A program made the translations under genes and the position numbers. Under the pieces are notes generated by a model. The model ran no database searches, had not been told where the DNA came from, and was given only the letters and a program-made list of their open reading frames with translations. Of a stretch of 64,000 nt of DNA, positions 47,414 through 59,495 are shown in pieces (the first letter of the stretch is position 1; the number at the start of each line of letters is the position of its first letter). Origin of the DNA: Panicum virgatum (lineage: Eukaryota; Streptophyta; Magnoliopsida; Poales; Poaceae); the NCBI RefSeq assembly GCF_016808335.1, contig NC_053150.1, forward strand, positions 43,241,607 to 43,305,606, written 5' to 3'.

Positions 47414-50400
47414 TGTAACACCCGGTTTATAAAAGAACATAAACCGAGCAATCATATACGTGCCAGGATCAAGTCACACGTATATACAACAGAATGAACA
47501 GTATATCATAGCACATATCACGTAAAAAGACATAATAAAGCGAATACGAATGTTATTTATTACAATAATGACAAAATGTCTGATACAGCGGAAGCGAAGT
47601 ACAAAATACGATAAAAGCTCTCCGAAGCTGAAGCAGGGCGCCACAGGGACGTCGACTGGGAGACGAAGCACCTAGAAGTCCTCGTAGTCCTGGTAGCGCT
47701 GGACGAACTCCCTCGTGTCGGCAGGAACTGAGCAGCAGTAGCGTAGCCAAGAGGAAAAAGTAGAGAAGAGGCAAGGGTGAGTACACAACTTGTACTCAAC
47801 AAGTATAACACAAACTATGAGGCTCTAGGCTGGCTGACTCAACTGCATTAGCTTTTAAGTGTTGGCAAAATTTTATTAAAGCTATTTACTACGAGTTGAT
47901 GAATTACCATTATACCAGTTGCATAGTAATTAATCAGAATTAATTATACTACTACTGAGAACCATACCAAAACCAAGCCACCAAGGTAAACCCCGAGAAG
48001 CACCTCCCTCGTCGGAAGGAGATAACTTCACTAATCAAAAGGAGGATCTGGGCCGCTCATAACCGTGAGCACGGCTAGTATACCAGTTTTACACTCTGCA
48101 GAGGTTGCACATCTTTACCCACAAGTCGTGAGCTACGCCAGTTGTTCATCACACTTCCTTAGGTGAGATGGCCAGCGACTCACTACGAGGCCTTTAGAAA
48201 GAATCTCGTTGGTAAGGCGTAACCGCGAGAGTTAGGTCGGCGACGATGGGGCCCACCTCCGGGGGTACAAGCACAGGAGCGCAATCCAAGCACAGACCAA
48301 GCCGGAGGAGCAGGGACCATTGAAGCTTACTACTCTTGCCCCGCAGGTGAGTTACTCCAAACCAAAAAGATCTAGTTATTACGCCAAGTCTATCCCATTC
48401 TAGCCTTGTGGTAGCGCTGTTGTCCCAGGTTGTCGCTCTATGAACCGGTCCTTATGGAGAGTGGCCAACCAGGCAGTAAGCACCGTGCTGGCCCCCTAAA
48501 CCATGTTTCTAACAAAAGCCAATTTTAACGAGAAGTGAGCCACTCAAGCCACACAGAGTGCCACTCTCAGAATTAAGTTCAAGTATACCATTAATCAAAT
48601 TAATTAAAAAGGACCAGAGTGTGTTATAGCGCAGCAACCTAGCACAACTAACCAAAATGCAACCCAAAGGTATATATAAAGGATATAAAGTGGCTAGGAA
48701 TGTCCTTATAGGCATACAGTATTAAAATGCAGTATGAAAATGTAATTAAAGTGATAGGTTGTTCATGTTATACTTGCCTTCCTCGTACTGCTCCTGCTGC
48801 TGCTCAAACTGATCCGAAGACGGCTGCTCCGGGTACTGGTACTGGGGCTCCTCAGATGGATCAACGTCTACTCACGAACACATGGCCAAAACAATGCACG
48901 AAAATAAGCATACAAACAAACATTAACAAAAACTAAGAAACAGCACATCAATACATAAAAACAGCAAGAAAAACTAAGCTAAAACTATTCTACGCGTTAC
49001 AACGATCGCGTGGACATAAAGAACGCTAAAAACGGAGCTAAAACGCATTTTCTGGGCTAAAAACAAGGTTCAGGGGCTTGTTTGTAAGAAAACTGAAGTT
49101 TCAGGGGCTTTTCTACAAAAACCAGGGACTGAAACGTAAATAAAGGTTAGATCCAGGGGCTAACTCGTAAAAACGGCAGCAAAGGACGGCGGGTTCTATT
49201 TTTAAAAAGGTCAGGGGGCTCTGTGCAAATTTTTGGGCCGATCTGTAAATATTTTTGAACTAGCAAGGAGCGCGGGTTGATTCGAGAAAAACTCAGGGGC
49301 TCTTTAGAAAGAAAACCAGGCCGAACCGGTAACTTTGATCCCAGACCGTTGGATCTCGATCCGACGATCCGGATCTAGCGGGGATGCGATCTAATCTGGG
49401 CCCTGGGTTCCGGATCGGACGGCTCTTAGGCGATTGGGTGTGGGGCGGCGGCGGAACGCGCCGGCGCGCCCTGTTCCGCGGCGGCGCAGCATAGGGCTCG
49501 CCGGAGTTGAGAAATCCGCCGCTACAGGGACCTAATTGGGCCGGGGTTTGGCCGTGGAGCACCGCCGTGGCATGAGTAATCCACCGGCGGGCTCGCCCAG
49601 GAGGTGCGGGGTTGGGAAAAGGCCCCTCGACGGCGAGGGCGGCTCGGCGGACACGGATCCCGCCGGAGCTCACGTCTACGCGAAACTAGGTCTCGATTTT
49701 GAACGAGAAGGGGTAGGGAGGGTGCTACTAGTGCTCACCAAGGGCTCTTGGCGGCTGGGACGCAGTGCGGTGGCGCCGGCGTCGGAGTTCGGCGGCGTCG
49801 CACGGCGGAGCACGATGACGGGGTTGCTGGAGGGGAGCTCTGGTCCTCTTGGTCCTGCGGGTCGACGTGCGATGTCCCTGTGATGAGTCCAAGGGGATCA
49901 GGCGGGCCAGAGATGCTTCGGCGGCGAGGAAATGCGGTGGTTCCAGAATTTACCGGAGTGGGGTCTCTGGCGCAATTCCGGCGGAGTTCGGGTCGATCCT
50001 TCGATCAGGTGGCACGGAGATGTACCGGACGTCGAGGCGGAGCGGGTGCGGGGGTCCTGGCGGCCCGGGAGGTAGCGGAAGGGCGAGTTCGGGGTGACGC
50101 AGAGCCCTTGCGCCGGTGAGGCAGAGCGGCGGCCGGGGCTAGGGTTTGCGGGGCGGCGCTGCGGTGTGGGGATGGGGTTCCTGGGGGGTGCGGCTGGGTG
50201 GTTAAAAGGCAGGGCCAGGCGGGGATTGCGGCGGGGCGCGGCTGGATGAGAATCCCTTCAAACTCGCCGGTGACTTCGGGCATCCGTTGCGCGGCGGGGG
50301 GAAGAGAAGGAGCTGACTGGTGGGCCCCGTCGGTCAGCGACGGAAGGCGCGGGTGCGGGGTGACGCGGGCCGGCCTGGGGGAGAGAGCGCGCGGGGGCGA

Positions 50401-50806
50401 GCGGGCTGGGCCGAGCGCAAAGTCTGGGCCGAGCCAGTTTGGCGCGGGTTGGGCCGGAGGAAAGAAAAGAAACGGGCCAGGAGGGAAAGATGTGGGCCGC
50501 AGGGGAGAAAGGGAGAAGTGGGCTTGGGCTGTTGGGTTTGCTATGGGTTTTCTATTTCTATTTTTCTCTTTCTAGTTCTAATTCAAACAAAGTTTGAATT
50601 CAAATTTGAATTTGAATTCAAACCACACTCAAATAAAATTATGCACCAGCATGAATGCAACAAAAATTTAAACCTATGATAAATTTTAATTAATTAAGGA
50701 ACAAAAATTAGATTAAATGCCAACTAATCACAATAAACCTTAGAAAATTAAATAAAGCCAATTAAATTTATTGATAAATACTGAAATTTAAAGTTAGGGT
50801 GTTACA
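47414..50806 (-). repeat. 5' LTR of element E
   Basis: 3,393 bp, the twin of 38846-42238 at a constant offset of 8,568. It opens (minus strand) TGTAACACCC at 50806 and ends GGGTGTTACA at 47414. It supplies the promoter for the minus-strand genomic RNA. Confidence 0.92.
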
Positions 50807-51643
50807 TAGGCAACCCATGACCTTCTGTACCCCCTTTAGGTCTCGGATAGGTCCCATCCAAGTGATGGCCGAAACTTTCTTAGGGTTGGGTTCAATGCCT
50901 CGCTGGGAGGCGATGAAGCCCAAGAGCATGCCTCGAGGCACTCCGAACACAGATTTCTCCGGATTAAGCTTTACCCCTTTGGCTCTAAGGCAATCGAACA
51001 CGATCCTGAGATCGATCACAAGGTCATCAGCCTTCCTGGATTTTAGAACGATGTCATCGACATATGCCTCTACGGTCCACCCGATATGGTCTCTAAACAC
51101 ATGGAGCATACACCACTGATATGTAGCTCCAGTGTTTCTAAGGCCAAATGGCATCGTGACATTGCAGTACATGTCGAAAGGAATGATAAAAGAAGTCGCG
51201 AGCTGGTCAGACTCTTTCATCTTTATTTGATGGTAACCGGAATAAGCATCAAGAGAGGATAAAATTTCACACCCCGTAGTTGAATCAACTATTTGATCAA
51301 TTCGTGGCAAAGGAAAGGGAACTTTCGGACATGCTTTATTTAAACCAATATAATCTACACACATCCTCCATTTTCCATTCTTTTTCTTAACTAGTACAGG
51401 ATTAGCTAGCCACTCGGGATGGAATACCTCCTTGATGAATCCAGCCGCCAAAAGCTTGTGCAGCTCCTCACCGATCGCCCAGCGCTTGAGCTCATCAAAG
51501 CATCGCAGGTGCTGCTTCACCGGCTTGGAGTTGGGCTGGATGTTAAGGGAGTGCTCGGCGAGCTCCCTCGGTATGCCAGGCATGTCCGAGGGGTTCCACG
51601 CGAAGATGTTTGCGTTGGCGCAGAGGAAGTCGACGAGCACCAC
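50807..51643 (-). pseudogene. Reverse transcriptase of element C (interrupted by E)
   Basis: Minus strand. The open frame has LVKKKNGKWRMCVDY, a palm motif AYVDDIVLKS (about 51068-51039) and the thumb start (FGVPRGMLLGF). It is cut at 50806 by element E and continues at 38845. An in-frame TAG precedes the frame near 51648. The palm residues are intact, so RT itself was undamaged before E inserted, apart from the upstream stop. Confidence 0.85.
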
Positions 51644-52393
51644 TTCCTATTTGCTGTCGAGGGTGGCACTGATCTTCAACGCTTTGCCGTCGGGGCAGTT
51701 GGGGTCGAGGGGCACGTCCTTGGCACCCTCGGCAGGCTCGAAGCTGCCCGCGTGTCGTTGTGTGGAGTCCATGGCCTCGTTCACCATCTTCTCCAAGCCG
51801 GCCGCCAGGGCCTCATCCTCCGCCAGGGCCTCAACGCGCTCGACGCACTTGATGTCGCACTCTTAGGCGTGCTCAATTGATGGGCTGATGGTGATGATGC
51901 CCTTCGGACCCGGCATCTTCATCATGAGGTAGGTGTAGTTCGGGACGGCAATGAACTTGGTGTAGCATGGCCGCCCCAGAATGGTGTGGTACGCTTCACG
52001 GAACCGCACCACCTCAAAGGTGAGCACCTCCTTGCAGAAGTTCGCTGGCGTGCCGAAGCAGACAGGCAGGTCGATCTGACCGAGGGGTTCTACCCGCTTT
52101 CCCAGAGCCATGCCGTGAAACAGCAACATGCTGGGGTGTAGCTTGTCCAGGCCGACCCCCATGAGCTCCAAGGTGTGCGCTTACATGATGTTGAGGCTGC
52201 TGCCTCCATCCAAGAGCACCTTGGAGAATCGAGTGTTGCCGATGACCGGATCAATGACAAGCGGGTGTTGTCCCAGATTCAGGATGTAGTCGGGGTGGTC
52301 CTCGTGGCTGAAGGAGATGGTGTCCTCCGACAGGTCGAGGTAGGATGGCATGGCCTTGTGGATGGAGAAGACCTCTCGGCGCTCGCGCTTGCG
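51644..52393 (-). pseudogene. Protease and linker of element C
   Basis: The minus strand encodes LLDGGSSLNIM, the Asp-Gly-Gly form of the aspartic protease active site used in this gypsy group, near 52215-52183. TAA follows directly. The body of the domain is open from 52171 to 51863 (FHGMALGKRVEPLG ... HTILGRPCYTKFIA). A linker with in-frame stops at about 51864 and 51648 connects to RT. Confidence 0.7.
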
Positions 52394-54786
52394 CTACCGA
52401 GGGGTCATGTTCGTCGTCGGTCCAACAAAGATGAAGAACATGTTCTCCACCGAGGGGTAGCCATCGCCACCCTTATCCTCCGCGTCCTGCTTCTTGTCCT
52501 CATCCTTTCGGCCAAGGTGATTGAAGTACATGCAGAACATGTCGCATTGCTCGAGGGTGTGGTTGACCAAGCCCTTGTGATATGGGCATGACTTCTTGAG
52601 CATGTCGTTGAACAGGCCACCACCCCGAGGGGGTCCTCGGGGACCTTTGCGATCGGGGGTGATGGCGAGGACCTCGTCAGAGTCCTTCTCCTGCCCCTGA
52701 CCGCACTGGTTCTTCTTTCCTTTCTTGCACCGCTTCTGCTTTTTTGCTGGGGTCTTGGTCTTGCTACACTCAGCGGGCGCCTCCTCCTTGCGTTTTGCCT
52801 TCTTGCTATCAAAGATGGCTCCAACCGCCTCCTCGCTGGAGCCAAAGTTGGTGGCGACATCAAACAGCTCATTCGCACTGGAGGGAGGGCTCCATCCCAG
52901 CTTGTGCACCAGATCCCTGCACGTCCTGCCCAGATGGAAGGCACTGATGATTTCGTAGTCGGTGACGTTGGGGAGCTCGGTGCACTACTTGGAGAAGCGA
53001 CGAATGTAGTCACGCAAGGGCTCGTCAGGCTGTAGACGGCACCCTCGAAGATCCCAAGAGTTCCTAGGGCGCACGTAAGTGCCCTGGAAGTTGCCCACGA
53101 AGGTCCTGACCAGGCCATCCCAGTCATGGATCTGGTTCGCCGGAAGGTGTTCGAGCCATGTCCGTGCGGAGTCTGCATGGTGTAGAGGAAGGTTGCAGAT
53201 GATCACGGCATCGTCGGTCGCGCCGCTCAGCTGATAAGCCAAGTGGTAGTCATTGAGCCGGAGCCCGGGATCAGTCTCTCCCGAGTAGTTGGTGAGGGTG
53301 GTGGGCTGGCGAAAGCGCGGGGGAAACAGAGCAGCGTGGATTTTCCGGCTGAACACGCGGGTGCCTGGAGGCTCCGATGATGGGCTCCTATTATCCTTGC
53401 TATCGTAGCGGCCGCCACGTCGAGGGTGGTAGCTCTGGGGCGCACCACCCAGCTTCTTCTGGTTGAGGATGTTGCGGGCGTCGCTGTCACTGGCGTGCCC
53501 ACGCGTGTCCCGGATGCACTCCATTACAGGAGGCAACTTGACGCGGTCATGCACCGAGGGTACCTTTGCCCCGACCGCTGGGCGTACCTAGAGTGCTTTG
53601 CCTATGTTCGCTGGTGGGGTGTGCACCGAGGCCTCGCGGTCTTGTTTTGCAGCTCCACCAGCTCTTGCCGAGGCCGCCGAGTGCATACGAGACAAGGAGC
53701 TCTCCGCCTGCTACACCACAGTAGCTTTGAGAAGAGCTTGCGGCTCCTTGCGCAGATTGGAGCCCTCGGGCCTAGAGGGTTCAGGCATTGCTCGGAGCAG
53801 AATAGCCGCAGCGGTGAGCTTTTGGCTGGCCCTGTCCAAGCCCAGTGGGTTTTCTACACCGTCATCCGCCATGTTGCGGTCCCGGGCGATGCGTCCTGCT
53901 TCTCGGGCTCCCGCACCGCGGCCGGAATGCTCCTTCTCGAGCGTGGCACGTGGCCTCTGCGTCTGCTCGTGCTCCTCCTGGAGCTTGGCCTCAAGCTCCT
54001 GGAGTTGCTCCAGCTGTGCCTGCCGCAGCCCCGAGTTTGCCGAGGTGGCCCGTCTTGGCGCCGCAAGCACCACTGGCAGCGCTACCGGTGGGTTTCCTGC
54101 GTTGTTCGGCACGTCGTCGTTGTGCTCCTCTAGCTCGACGATGAAGCACTCTCGAGTGGGATCTTAATCCCCTCGCTGGTGTCGTCGGAGCAGGTGTGGC
54201 AGTAGTCCGCCGCATCCTGAAACGACAGAAAAGCCTCGCGATCGCGAAGTCCAGAGTAGTCCCACTCCAAGGCCACGTGATCGCGCACGAAGACGTACCC
54301 CTCGTCCACGGAGTCGGGTTACGAGCTGTCCGGCGTTGACGCGATGAAGTTGCGGATCGAGAGGAGGTGATGCTCGGGCAAGTCCTCAAATGCACTCATG
54401 TTGGTGCTGACGGATGATGCGTAATTCACAGCGAGAGTGCGCATCCCGAAGGGAAAGAGCGGCGTCTTAGCCGTGTTCTCCTCGGGAGGTATTGCTACTA
54501 CCTTTGGTGGTGAAGGGGTGGCATCCTCCACCACGACGGCAGGTGGTGGCACGATAGCTTCAACCCACGTAGGGGAGTTAAGGCGAGCCGCCCTACACCG
54601 CTCCATGCGCGCCTGCCACGCGCCCTGGCCTGAGCGCCGCCTACACCGGGGTGGTGGTGCCGAAGTGTCGGGATCGGCTCTGGGCGGGAGGAGCTCCATG
54701 TTGTAACCGTTGCCGGTTGCGACGAACTCAAGGCTCCCGAACCGGAGCACCGTGCCTGGCGGGAGCAGTCTTGGCCTGTCTGCCAT
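52394..54786 (-). pseudogene. gag of element C
   Basis: It starts at ATG 54786 (MADRPRLLPPGTVLRFGSLE), typical of Tat-lineage grass gag. The frame has stops at about 54319, 54165 and 52985 and several frame changes, especially between 54165 and 53554. A coiled-coil segment (54070-53940) precedes the gag core (53330-52990: LTNYSGETDPGLRLNDYHLA, WLEHLPANQI). The last frame (52909-52394) is Lys-rich and holds a Cys/His motif (CPYHKGLVNHTLEQC). Former product: structural precursor of virus-like particles. Confidence 0.8.
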
Positions 54787-54830
54787 CTAGAGAGCGAGAG
54801 GGAACAAAGGATGACTGTCACACAATGCTG

Positions 54831-54848
54831 CCCCTACCTGGCATGCCA
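54831..54848 (-). promoter_or_regulatory. Primer binding site of element C
   Basis: The minus strand reads TGGCATGCCAGGTAGGGG two bases after the LTR end at 54851. It resembles the TGGCGCGCCAGGTAGGGG site frequent in grass Tat elements, with one or two changes. Confidence 0.7.
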
Positions 54849-54850
54849 AC

Positions 54851-55896
54851 TGTCAGTGTCCGGACCTCGCGGTCTAGCACCACCTAGTGATGATACTGCG
54901 TGTCCCTGTCTCTAGATGGTTTATGCAAGAGGTAACACAATGACACAAGACTTATCCTGGTTCCGGCCAATGGGGCCATACGCCCAACAGAGTGTGCGAG
55001 CACTATATTATCTTGCACCGGGGTGCTTGTAGTAGTGGGTACAAGCTTGGGAGAGAGATGGAGAGAAGGTCGCAAGTCTCTGCGTGTGCTAGAGTTGATT
55101 GAGGTAAGTGCCAATATCGGGAGGAACGAGCTCAACTGAGCGCGCACGTGTGTGTGGAGTCCGCAGAGTTCTGTGGTGTGGGGAAGAAGCCCGCCTCCTC
55201 CTTTTATAGGCTCAAGGAGGGGCGGGAAGATCTTTGATTTCATCATCTTCTCCCCAAATCGGGGACGGGGGGAGCAGTGGATAGTTGCTGTTGCCGGGCA
55301 CTGTGGGGCATGGCGTCGGGTGTGGCCGTCGTCCTGGGAAGCTTTTAGCCATGCGCAGAATGTGCCGGCATCCTATGGCTCAAGTGGACGGCGTGGCGAC
55401 TTCTGTAGGGCGTACTGTCCTTCGCATCTGACCGGGTAGATCGCCGAGGGTCCTGCTGACGGCGGTCTTTCTCTTGTCAAGGGCCGTACCGTGTTCGAGG
55501 GTTGTTCCCATTCTCACCGAGGGTCCAGCAGAAGAGGAAGTACAAAGATTTGGCAGCACAGTGGCGGGAGCAGTGTCAGGCATGTCTGCATAGTGTGCCG
55601 CAGGTCCGCACAGCGCCAGGGATGGCGGTACAGTGACTGGAGTTAGCGGACGGGACTCTGGTCATGTCTGCTGTGCGACGTTGCTGCTGACGCTGTCTGA
55701 CTCCCGCGCTCTGCGGTGAAGTGGTTGGCAACAAATGCGCCTGTCCGTTCCAGTGAGTGGGTTCACGTCTCGTCTGTCAAGGGGGGCTTCGACTGAGGTG
55801 GAGTTTTTCCTCGAACCGAGGCCTCGCGGATGGCTCAGCCGAGGGTGGAGTTTTCCCGTCGTCCGACGGTAGGCCTCCAACCCTCGGGTGAGGTGG
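54851..55896 (-). repeat. 5' LTR of element C (truncated by F)
   Basis: The LTR ends on the minus strand with GGACACTGACA at 54851. A TATA box for minus-strand transcription (TATAAAAG) is at 55208-55201. The distal (U3) end is not reached: copia element F starts at 55897, so the rest of the LTR must lie right of the window. No open frame of interest is present. Confidence 0.7.
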
Positions 55897-57536
55897 TGAA
55901 AGCATCTAGGCCCCTAATTCGAGTTTTGGTAATTAATGACAACAGTTTGTGGATTAACAATTTCATTTGAGATAATGAGTATAGTTTGAGGTTGTGAACG
56001 TATGGAGTTTTGGAGATGATGAGCAAAGCTCGGGCACAAGGCAAAGGTATAAAATAGGGCATTTGCATTTTACCGGTCACAAGGCGTTTAGTGGATGAAA
56101 AGTGACCGGATTTGTTGGATAGATAGCCGTACTATCAAGAGGGGTCATGTACTCGTGCTTGACGGGTCCTTAGTGCCATTTTGCTCAAAATGTCTAGTTG
56201 CATGCATGAGGGCTAACGGCGTTTTGAAAAGATTTGAAAAGGACTAAGTTTGAGAGCTGACTGAGTAACGGCGGACAGTCCGCACCCGAGGGGCAGACAG
56301 TCCGCGCCAGTTCCAGAGAGCTTGCACAGGCTCTGGTGGTCTGGCGGACAGTCCGGCCCAGGTGGGCGGACGGTCCGCCACCTTTTTTCAAAAATGTACC
56401 AGAGAGGGTGTCTCTCTGGTGGACTTCAAAGTTAAACGGTGAACAGTCCACCCATGGGGTGCGGACGGTCCGTCGGCTAATCTTAGATTTGTACCAGAGA
56501 GGTTGTTTCTCTGGTTTGGGATGAAAAGTGAACTGCGGACGGTCCGCCCTTGGGGCGCGGACGGTCCGCAGGATAATTCGATTTTGTACCAGAGAGCTTG
56601 TTTGTCGTTGGTGAGTCAGATCTCTTAACTGCGGACGGTCCGCCCCTGGGGCGCGGACGGTCCGCCGGGGTTTAACGGCTAGTTCTGACACGTATTAAAT
56701 GCACTCTGACTCACTGGTTTATAATGGCGGACGGTCCGGTTTTTGAAATGCGGACGGTCCGCGACTTCGCAGAAAAGAGTGTAACGGCTAGTTTTTGGAG
56801 GGATGTCTATATATACCCATTGGCCGACCTTTGGGGGGTTTCTCTAGGCCATTTTGGACTGCATACTTGACTTCATAGAGCTAAGGCATCCCTCTCTCAC
56901 ACACACTTGCTTAGAGATTGCATTCTTGAGGGTGTGAGGGCTTCCTAGTGCATTGCATCAAGAGTTTGAGTTTTGTGGCAATAGGGAAACTTCAAGCAAG
57001 CGTCATCGACTTGTTACTCTTGGGAGTTGCCACTCCCTAGATGGCTTGGAGAAGAGGATTTCGTGGAGCTCCTCCAAGGAGATTGTTGAGGAGCCCCGAT
57101 TTCGGTTGTGAGAGGTCTTGTGCTCATCTCACCGGAGTGGTGAAGAGCAACTCTAGTGGAATCAAGGTGTGGAGCGCTTCCTTGATTCAAGCCGGCTCAA
57201 GATCAAGAGGTTCTTGATAGAGGAGCGGTTGATTCTTAGAATCCACCTCAACGTGGATTAGGGGTGACCGGCAAGTCATCGACACCACGGGATAAATTCT
57301 TGTGTCAAGTTTGGTTACTTCTCTTGCTCACTTTAATTCTTGTTTTTACTTTGAGCAATTTACTTTACTAGAGCTTGATTTTTATCTTGTCACCCTAGGT
57401 TGCAAACCCATCTAGAGATAGTAATAGCATGACATAGGGCTTTCCTTTGTTACTAATTAAATTTCTCTAGTGTTGTTGGCTTTAGATTTTAAACTGCCTA
57501 TTCACCCCCCCTCTAGTCGGTGTTCTTGATCCTACA
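55897..57536 (+). repeat. 5' LTR of element F
   Basis: It is 1,640 bp, starting TGAAAGCATCTAGG and ending GATCCTACA. U3 holds the paired palindromes (56271-56765). TATATATA at 56808-56815 is the likely TATA box. The right LTR lies beyond the window, so the pair cannot be compared. Confidence 0.85.
56271..56765 (+). repeat. Paired palindromes and ~100-bp tandem units in the LTR of F
   Basis: At least twelve copies or variants of CGGACGGTCCG (or CGGACAGTCCG), mostly in pairs separated by about 14-20 bases. They are embedded in three tandem units of about 100 bp that share 'tgtaccagagag' followed by a partial inverted copy 'ctctggt'. They lie directly upstream of the TATA box. Confidence 0.9.
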
Positions 57537-57538
57537 AG

Positions 57539-57550
57539 TGGTACCAGAGC
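57539..57550 (+). promoter_or_regulatory. Primer binding site of element F
   Basis: TGGTACCAGAGC lies two bases after the LTR. It differs at one base from the initiator-Met site TGGTATCAGAGC. Confidence 0.85.
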
Positions 57551-57595
57551 TAAGTACTCCATTAATTGCGGATTTAACCATCTTGGAGTAGAACA

Positions 57596-59495
57596 ATGAC
57601 TAGTGATCATGGGATTCATGTTGGGAAGCCACCTTTCTTTGATGGGAACAATTATGATTATTGGAAGACTAGGATGTTGGCTCATCTCAAAGCCATGAGT
57701 AGAAAGCTATGGAGAGTAGTAAGTGATGGATATGTCATTTTGGACCCAAAGAGTTTGACACCCTTAGATGAGAAAAATGAGACACTAAATGATCAAGGGG
57801 TTAATGTGCTCTTTCGTGCTCTTGATGTAAATGAATTTAATAGAGTCAAGAGCCTCACAAATGCAAATGACATATGGAAGAAGCTCATGGAAATTCATGA
57901 GGGTACATCAACTGTGAAGGAGGCCAAGTTATATTTGCTTAAAGGGAATTTTAGTGAATTTACCATGAAGAAGGATGAGAGTATAGCCGAGATGTTCAAC
58001 CGGCTAAATGACATTGTGAATGACCTCAAGGGACTTGGATTTGAGGTACCGGATGGGGATTTCAACCACAAGTTTCTTAGATGTCTTCCGGAAAGATATG
58101 ACACAATTGTGACCTTACTTGTAAAGTCAAATGTGAAGACCGCAACTCCTACACAAATATTGAGAGAAATCCTCACCCATGACATATTCAAGAAATATCA
58201 AGATGAAGCTCATGGGGGAGAAATTGATATGAAAAAGAAAAGTGTGGCATTCAAAGCTCAAGATAGCAAAAATGAAGAAGAAACTGGATGCCAAGAAGAA
58301 GAATCGGATGAGGAGATGGCTCTCTTTGTCAAGAGATTCAATAGAATGATGAGCAAGAAGAACTTTGGCAAGATAGGTCAATCATCAAGAAAAAAATCTT
58401 TTTGTGGACAAGACTTGCTTCAATTGTGGTGAAGTAGGTCATATCATTGTCAATTGTCCAAACAAGAAAAAGGACAAGTAAAATGATGAAAAGAAGAAGA
58501 AGAAGTTCATCAAGAAGAAAAAGAATGGCCAAGCTTATTTTGTTGAATGGGATTCCGATGCAAGCTTCGATGATGATGATGATGATGATGATGACAAGCC
58601 ATCCAAGGGAGTTGCTGGGATCACCATCAAGGAGGCTCCATCACTCTTCTCTACACCACATTGTCTTATGGCAAAGGGTGGTGCAAAGGTACAACAAGAT
58701 GGTGAACTTGATGAACTTTCATATGATGATCTTGTTGAAATGCTAAATGATGCCGATGAATTCATGACAAAGGAAAAGGCTAAGTTAAAGGACTTGAGGT
58801 TGAAGTTTACTTCTCTTCAAGATTCCTATGAGGAGATAAAGACTTCTCATGAGAGTCTCAAAGAAACTCATGAGAAGCTTGAGGAAACTCACAATACCTT
58901 GCTTAATCATGAAAGAAAAGCAACATTGAGCATTGGTGTTAATTGTGATTTAATTGATGATAAATCTTGTGGCTCTAGCTCTACTAGTTCTCTTTGCACC
59001 AAAATTGATAACCCATCTTGCAATGAATCTCTCATTATGGAAAATGATTTGTTAAAGAAAGAGATTACTTGCTTGACTAATGACTTGAGAAAGTGCTATG
59101 ATAGTAGAGCAAAGTTTAATCATTGTTGGGCAAGCCAAAAGTTCACCTTGAACAAGCAAGGGTTTGGATATATTCCTAAGAAAGGGAAGAAGGCTTTTGT
59201 GCAAACCAAAACTACTTTTGTGAAGAGTAGTGGCAAGCCATATTGTGAAAAATGCAAGAAGGTTGGTCATGTTGAGAAGAATTGCACCAACAAGAAAGTC
59301 ATATCCTTTGATTCAAGTTACATGCTTTTGAAAAATTCAAATGGCAATGTTAGTGCAAAATTTGTTGGGATACCTATAAATGGTGCTAAAAAGAATGCCA
59401 TTTGGGTGCCAAAAGTCTTGGTCACTAACGTGGTCATTAACGTTCAAGGACCCAAGAAAGTTTGGGTACCTAAAAGAGTTACTTCCTCTTTGTAG
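57596..59495 (+). pseudogene. gag of element F
   Basis: ATG 57596 starts a copia-type gag (KPPFFDGNNYDYWKTRM). The frame runs to 58432, but near 58385-58393 a run of seven A's coincides with a frameshift: the first CCHC knuckle (CFNCGEVGHIIVNC, about 58416-58457) is in the next frame. In that frame TAA at 58479-58481 interrupts a Lys-rich stretch. A run of nine Asp encoded by a (GAT)n repeat (about 58570-58595), a coiled coil (58770-58915) and a second knuckle (CEKCKKVGHVEKNC, about 59242-59285) follow. The frame ends at TAG 59493-59495, in frame with pol. The long C-terminal gag extension is a Sirevirus trait. Confidence 0.85.

Larger units (their letters stand above)
38846..50806 (-). mobile_element. 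Element E: complete, recent chromovirus (Tekay/Del-like)
   Basis: The whole element is 11,961 bp with a perfect duplication TAGGC (38841-38845 and 50807-50811). Its two LTRs are 3,393 bp each and related by a constant offset of 8,568 bp. Each begins TGTAACACCC and ends GGGTGTTACA, a 10-bp perfect inverted repeat. On the minus strand: 5' LTR (50806-47414), initiator-Met primer site, gag-pol with one intron (46841-42274), polypurine tract, 3' LTR (42238-38846). Pol ends in a chromodomain. No nonsense codon or frameshift is seen, so this copy may be autonomous. It sits in the RT of element C. Confidence 0.95.
26259..55896 (-). mobile_element. Element C: degenerate Tat-lineage gypsy element hosting A, B, D and E
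   Basis: On the minus strand: partial 5' LTR (55896-54851), primer site, gag (54786-52394), protease (about 52280-51863), RT (51643-50807, resumed at 38845), two RNase H domains (38845-37886) and integrase (37811-36440). An antisense multi-exon gene (26259-35801, plus strand) follows. The left end with the 3' LTR lies outside the window beyond element A, and the right end is cut by copia element F. Many stops and frameshifts indicate an old copy. It is related to, but clearly a different family from, element G. Confidence 0.85.

Noticed and set aside
38906..50679. Apparent duplicated gene family (identical ORFs at 38906-42111 and 47474-50679)
   Set aside because: The two sets are the identical LTRs of element E, not duplicated genes.
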